Shown here piece by piece: positions 60,384-64,000 of a stretch of DNA of 64,000 bases. Location of the stretch: NCBI RefSeq assembly GCF_027532185.1, contig NZ_JAPZSV010000002.1, positions 186,001-250,000 on the forward strand, written 5' to 3'. The position numbers were made by a program, and so were the translations under genes. Below the pieces are notes generated by a model. It was not told the DNA's origin, made no database searches, and was given only the letters and a program-made list of their open reading frames with translations. This stretch comes from Hylemonella sp. Its GTDB lineage: Bacteria > Pseudomonadota > Gammaproteobacteria > Burkholderiales > Burkholderiaceae_C. Each line of letters starts with the position of its first letter. Position 1 is the stretch's first letter.

Positions 60384-61397
60384 ATGGATTCCGTCTCCCA
60401 ACTGGCGCTGGGCGCCGCCGTGGGCGTGGCCGTCATGGGCCGACGCACCTCCCTCGTCAAAGCCGCCGGCTGGGGCGCCGTGCTGGGCACCCTGCCCGAC
60501 CTCGACGTCTTCATCGACCATGGCGATCCCATGCTCAACATGGTCCTGCACCGGGCCGAAAGCCATGCCCTGTTCTGGCTCACGCTCTGCGCGCCGCTCT
60601 TTGGCGCTGGCATCGCACGCCTGCATGGCGAATGGCCGCTATGGCGGCGCTGGTGGCTCGCCGTGTGGCTGGTCCTGATCACCCACCCGCTGCTGGACAC
60701 GCTGACCATCTACGGCACCCAGCTCGCTATTCCCTTCAGCAACCACCCCTACGGCGTGGGCAGCGTCTTCGTGATCGATCCGCTCTACACCCTGCCCCTG
60801 CTGCTGGGTCTAGGATGCGCCCTGGCCGGCCGGCGCCGACCCGCCTTTGCGCTGCGGGCCAATGCCATCGGCCTGGCACTGAGCACCGCCTATCTGCTCT
60901 GGGGCATCGCCGTGCAGCAGCATGTGCGCAGCATCGCCCAGGCCTCCCTGACACGCCAGGGTGTGCAAGCCCAGGCGCTGCTGGTCACGCCCACCGCCTT
61001 CAACAGCGTGCTCTGGCGCGTGGTGGCCACCACGTCCACGCACTACCACGAAGGTTTCTATTCTCTGCTCGATGCGCAGGCCGAACCGCTCTGGGAAACC
61101 CACCAACGCGGCGCCGAACTCATGCAGGCCTACGCCGGCCACCCGAGCTACGAACGATTGAACCGCTTCGCCAAAGGCCTGGTCGCCATGCAGGCCGTGG
61201 ACGGCCGTGCCCACCTCAGCGATCTGCGCATGGGTCAGACGCCGAACTACACCTTCAGCTTTGACATCGGCCCGGCAGCGGGCCCCGGTGCCGAGCCGCA
61301 AGCCACCCAGGCGCGCGGTCGCCGGCCCGAACTGTCCCGCGCACTGCCCTGGCTCTGGGCCCGCCTGCTCGGTGACCCGCTGCCTCCGCCGCGCTGA
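60384..61397 (+). CDS. YdjM/DUF457-like metal-dependent membrane hydrolase
   Basis: A 337-residue membrane protein. The start MDSVSQLALGAAVGVAVMG matches the family pattern MDS.TQ..LGAA.G, so the ATG at 60384 is chosen over 60372. Conserved elements are GTLPDLDVFIDHGDP, HRAESHALFW, THPLLDTLTIYGTQL and YDPLYTLPLLLG-like VIDPLYTLPLLLG; the Asp and His residues in them form a putative metal site. Four to five hydrophobic helices are seen in the first half; the C-terminal 150 residues are soluble. E. coli YdjM is LexA-regulated; LexA control here is not evident. Function unproven. Confidence 0.85.
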   Translation: MDSVSQLALGAAVGVAVMGRRTSLVKAAGWGAVLGTLPDLDVFIDHGDPMLNMVLHRAESHALFWLTLCAPLFGAGIARLHGEWPLWRRWWLAVWLVLITHPLLDTLTIYGTQLAIPFSNHPYGVGSVFVIDPLYTLPLLLGLGCALAGRRRPAFALRANAIGLALSTAYLLWGIAVQQHVRSIAQASLTRQGVQAQALLVTPTAFNSVLWRVVATTSTHYHEGFYSLLDAQAEPLWETHQRGAELMQAYAGHPSYERLNRFAKGLVAMQAVDGRAHLSDLRMGQTPNYTFSFDIGPAAGPGAEPQATQARGRRPELSRALPWLWARLLGDPLPPPR

Positions 61398-61410
61398 AGG
61401 CCAGCCAAAG

Positions 61411-61445
61411 AAAAAGCCCGCAGTCATGAGACTGCGGGCTTTTTT
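61411..61445. terminator. Bidirectional terminator between the YdjM-like gene and tRNA-Val
   Basis: AAAAAGCCCGCAGTC (61411-61425) and GACTGCGGGCTTTTT (61430-61444) are perfectly complementary with loop ATGA. T-runs flank both sides, so it can end the plus-strand gene and the minus-strand tRNA transcript. Confidence 0.95.
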
Positions 61446-61447
61446 GT

Positions 61448-61522
61448 TGGTGGGCGATACATGGATCGAACATGTGACCCCTGCAGTGTGAATGCAGTGC
61501 TCTACCGCTGAGCTAATCGCCC
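61448..61522 (-). tRNA. tRNA-Val (anticodon CAC)
   Basis: A 75-base cloverleaf on the minus strand, starting GGGCGATTAGCTCAGCGG at 61522 and ending with encoded CCA (61450-61448). The acceptor GGGCGAT pairs with ATCGCCC; the D-stem GCTC/GAGC; the anticodon stem CTGCA/TGCAG encloses loop TTCACAC, giving anticodon CAC (reads GUG); the T-stem ACATG/CATGT encloses TTCGATC. It is followed by a strong terminator. It lies between the YdjM-like gene and dnaQ, separate from other tRNAs. Confidence 0.95.
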
Positions 61523-61591
61523 CGAATCCGTGCGCAAAGCGTTTGCGGCTTCAGGAAAACCAGCATTATGCCACAACTCGCGGCGACGTCT

Positions 61592-62293
61592 TCAGGCCGC
61601 TGCACGCCAGACCGTCTTGCCGCCACTGGCCTTGTCGAGCTGGTTCAGCACATCCTCGTGCGCCGCCTGCTCCTGCTCCGAGGCCGCGATGACCGGCAGC
61701 TCGAACGCGCTGAGATCGATCCGCTCGAAGCTACCGGCGACGGCGCTGGTCTCAGCCGCATCGATCAACAGGGCGTCCTGCCCGCGCGTGAGGTTGATGT
61801 AGACATCGGCCAGCAGCTCGGCATCGAGCAAGGCACCGTGCAGTGTGCGCCCGGAGTTGTCCACCCCGAGGCGGTCGCACAAGGCATCGAGCGAGTTGCG
61901 CTTGCCCGGGTACATCTCCTTGGCCATGGCCAGGGTGTCGGTGATGCCGGCGACGAACTCGGCGAAACGCGGCTTGCCGATGAGCTCCAGCTCCTTGTTC
62001 AGAAAGCCGACGTCGAAGGCCGCGTTGTGGATGATGATCTCGGCGCCCTGCAGGTAGGTCAGGATCTCCTCGGCCACTTCGGCAAACTTGGGCTTGTCTC
62101 GCAGGAACTCGTTGCTGATGCCGTGCACACGCAGCGCGTCCTCGTGGCTGTCGCGCCCGGGATTGAAATAGAAATGCAGGTTGTTGCCGGTCAGCTTGCG
62201 GTTGAGCAGCTCCACGCAACCCAGTTCGATGATGCGGTCGCCGTTCTCGGCGGACAGGCCTGTGGTTTCGGTATCGAGGACGATCTGGCGCAT
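61592..62293 (-). CDS. dnaQ: DNA polymerase III epsilon subunit (3'-5' exonuclease)
   Basis: A 233-residue proofreading subunit of the DEDDh class. Motif Exo I is IVLDTETTGLS (Asp and Glu), Exo II is IIHNAAFDVGFLNKEL, and Exo III is HGALLDAELLADVYINL (His and Asp). The tail (about residues 180-233) contains the peptide-linker region that binds polymerase alpha. The ATG at 62293 gives the family start MRQIVLDTETTG; the frame extends to 62314 with TTG. A CCGGGT/ACCCGG hairpin (62361-62377) is in the 123-base upstream region, shared with the ferredoxin gene's downstream end. Confidence 0.95.
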   Translation of the reverse strand: MRQIVLDTETTGLSAENGDRIIELGCVELLNRKLTGNNLHFYFNPGRDSHEDALRVHGISNEFLRDKPKFAEVAEEILTYLQGAEIIIHNAAFDVGFLNKELELIGKPRFAEFVAGITDTLAMAKEMYPGKRNSLDALCDRLGVDNSGRTLHGALLDAELLADVYINLTRGQDALLIDAAETSAVAGSFERIDLSAFELPVIAASEQEQAAHEDVLNQLDKASGGKTVWRAAA

Positions 62294-62416
62294 GAAGCAA
62301 TGATAGCTGGCCAAAGATGCTGACCCGCGAAAACGGTGTCAGCTTAGGCGTCGCGCACAGCCGGGTTGAACACCCGGCGAGCACGACAATGACAGCTGGC
62401 GCCGTTTATCCTGGAG

Positions 62417-62755
62417 TCAGTGGTTTTCTTTGGCGTGGTTGATCGAGTACTTGGGGATCTCGACCACCACATCCTGCTGCGCCAGGATGGCCTGACAGCT
62501 CAGGCGCGACTGCGGCTCCAGGCCCCAGGCGCGGTCCAGCAGATCCTCTTCGTTCTCGTCGGCTTCGTTGAGCGAGCTGTAGCCCTGGCGCACGATCACG
62601 TGGCAGGTCGTGCAGGCGCAACTCATGTCACAGGCGTGCTCGATATTGATGTGGTTATCGAGCATGGCCTCGCAGATCGAGGTGCCGGCGGGCGCGCTGA
62701 TCTCGGCGCCCTGCGGACAGTATTCGGGATGGGGCAGGATCTTGATGACAGGCAT
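62417..62755 (-). CDS. fdx: ISC-type (2Fe-2S) ferredoxin
   Basis: A 112-residue adrenodoxin-like ferredoxin that donates electrons for Fe-S cluster assembly. The cluster ligands are in EHACDMSCACTTCHVIV (CxxxxxCxxC) and the last in RLSCQAI. GYSSLNEADENEEDLLDRA is the acidic surface helix used to dock partners. It lies 21 bases downstream of hscA in the same direction, the usual isc order hscA-fdx. Length is typical. Confidence 0.97.
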   Translation of the reverse strand: MPVIKILPHPEYCPQGAEISAPAGTSICEAMLDNHINIEHACDMSCACTTCHVIVRQGYSSLNEADENEEDLLDRAWGLEPQSRLSCQAILAQQDVVVEIPKYSINHAKENH

Positions 62756-62776
62756 GCTGCTACTTTCGATGAAGGC

Positions 62777-64000
62777 TCAGACGGCCTCGATGTTCTTGCC
62801 GGCCAGGGCCTGGCGGATGCCGCGGTTCATGCGCAGGGCGGCGAAGGCTTCGGTGCCCTTGGCCAGGGCTTCGGTGGCCGCGTCGATGGCGGCCGCATCA
62901 TCCTGCGTACGGATGCCTTCGAGCGAGGCCATCAGGGCGTCGATGGCCGCGCGCTCTTGGGTCGAGAGCAGATCCCCATCGGCCGCCAGGGCCGTGCGTG
63001 TGGCCATGAGCATGCGCTCGGCCTCGACGCGAGCCTCCACGAGCGCCCTCGCCTTCATGTCGGCCTGCGCGGTCGTGAAACTCTCCTGCAGCATCTGCGC
63101 GATCTGATCGTCGCCTAGGCCGTAGGAAGGCTTGACAGCAATGCTGGCCTCCACGCCGCTGGTCTGCTCACGTGCGGAGACCTGCAGCAGGCCGTCGGCG
63201 TCAATGGTGAAGGTCACGCGGATGCGCGCCGCACCGGCCGCCATGGGCGGAATGCCGCGCAGCTCGAAACGCGCCAGGCTGCGGCAGTCGGCCACGAGAT
63301 CGCGCTCACCCTGTACCACGTGCAGGGCCAGAGCCGTCTGGCCGTCCTTGTAGGTGGTGAAATCCTGCGCCATCGCAGTCGGGATGGTCTGGTTGCGCGG
63401 CACGATGCGCTCCACCAGGCCACCCATGGTCTCGATGCCCAGCGAGAGCGGGATCACGTCCAGCAGCAGCAGGTCGCCGGCCGGATTGTTGCCCGCCAGC
63501 TGGTTGGCCTGGATGGCGGCCCCCAGGGCCACCACCTCGTCGGGGTTGAGGTTGACCAGGGGCTCCCGGCCGAAGAATTCGCCCACGGTCCGTCGGATCA
63601 CCGGCATGCGCGTGGAGCCGCCCACCATGACCACGCCCTGCACTTCGTCCACGGACAGTTTGGCGTCACGCAGCACCTTGCGCACGGCCGTCATGGTGCG
63701 CGCCGTCAGCGCAGCCGTGCAGGCCTCGAACTGGTCGCGGTTGAGTGAAAGATCGACCGAGCCGCTGGAGAGCTCGAGCTCGGCCGTGACGATCTCTTCA
63801 TCCGACAGGGCTTCCTTGGCGGCTCGGGCCTCACTCAGGATACGGGCCTGGTCCTCGGGCGTCTCGGCGCGGAGGCCGGTTTCCGCCAGCATCCAGTCGG
63901 CCAAGGCCCGGTCGTAATCGTCACCCCCCAGGGCCGAGTCGCCGCCCGTGGCGATGACCTCAAAGACGCCCTGGGACAGGCGCAGCACGGAAATGTCAAA
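62777..64000 (-). CDS. hscA: Fe-S assembly chaperone HscA (3' part only)
   Basis: The C-terminal 407 residues of an Hsp70-type chaperone; the 5' end lies beyond the window edge, so the gene runs off at 64000. Visible are the end of the ATPase domain ([30 protein letters not shown], then [16 protein letters not shown] and [17 protein letters not shown]) and the substrate-binding domain ([31 protein letters not shown]), with a helical lid to the end. HscA releases IscU-bound clusters with HscB. Adjacent fdx supports HscA over DnaK. Confidence 0.95.
   Translation of the reverse strand, partial: FDISVLRLSQGVFEVIATGGDSALGGDDYDRALADWMLAETGLRAETPEDQARILSEARAAKEALSDEEIVTAELELSSGSVDLSLNRDQFEACTAALTARTMTAVRKVLRDAKLSVDEVQGVVMVGGSTRMPVIRRTVGEFFGREPLVNLNPDEVVALGAAIQANQLAGNNPAGDLLLLDVIPLSLGIETMGGLVERIVPRNQTIPTAMAQDFTTYKDGQTALALHVVQGERDLVADCRSLARFELRGIPPMAAGAARIRVTFTIDADGLLQVSAREQTSGVEASIAVKPSYGLGDDQIAQMLQESFTTAQADMKARALVEARVEAERMLMATRTALAADGDLLSTQERAAIDALMASLEGIRTQDDAAAIDAATEALAKGTEAFAALRMNRGIRQALAGKNIEAV

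Overview
The window is high-GC (roughly two thirds G+C by eye), densely coded chromosomal DNA from a betaproteobacterium. It is almost certainly Burkholderiales and most like the Comamonadaceae. The signs are a phaC-phaA-phaB polyhydroxybutyrate operon next to pgeF, an aceE-aceF-lpdA cluster whose E3 carries its own lipoyl domain, hscA-fdx, a gentisate pathway with a TRAP transporter, and many genes with a -10-like hexamer directly before the ATG and no Shine-Dalgarno. No rRNA, CRISPR array, prophage or transposase gene was seen. There is one tRNA and one short non-autonomous element.

Layout. 0.2-4.6 kb: envelope and housekeeping genes (META lipoprotein, YbaK deacylase, TrhA, HDOD protein, Bcr/CflA pump). 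4.6-9.5 kb: an AraC regulator divergent from a two-subunit molybdenum hydroxylase with its XdhC maturation factor. 9.5-10.5 kb: a lower-GC patch with one unrecognised gene. 10.5-15.4 kb: phaCAB and pgeF. 15.4-21.8 kb: a gentisate catabolism and uptake cluster (zeta GST isomerase, MarR, gentisate dioxygenase, fumarylpyruvate hydrolase, DctQMP). 21.8-22.1 kb: an IS5-like MITE. 22.1-25.2 kb: an acuI-led operon. 25.3-27.3 kb: exported NlpC/P60 and alpha/beta hydrolase proteins. 27.4-33.9 kb: a two-partner secretion pair with a 1,599-residue exoprotein. 34.1-37.1 kb: PBP1B and a TPR lipoprotein. 37.2-46.5 kb: pyruvate dehydrogenase and a divergent FixL/FixJ-like two-component pair. 46.6-53.2 kb: folD, oligopeptidase A, a secreted glutaredoxin-like protein, rpiA, pyrD and an FAD oxidoreductase. 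53.3-59.5 kb: a TetR-RND efflux operon. 59.7-64 kb: an exported intradiol dioxygenase, a YdjM-like membrane protein, tRNA-Val, dnaQ, fdx and the 3' part of hscA.

How the parts fit. The gentisate genes form a complete route from uptake to fumarate plus pyruvate, with a MarR-type switch between them. The pyruvate dehydrogenase complex supplies acetyl-CoA, which phaA and phaB can turn into 3-hydroxybutyryl-CoA for PhaC. The efflux operon is led by its own TetR gene, with a perfect 20-bp palindrome in its promoter. I found no clear new multi-gene system. The most unusual items are the exoprotein that combines an FHA-type secretion domain with four beta-helix modules, the structured MITE whose target duplication supplies a neighbour's stop codon, a perfect 40-bp palindrome across the aceE stop codon, a helically phased TGTAAC array before the secretion operon, and the orphan low-GC gene.
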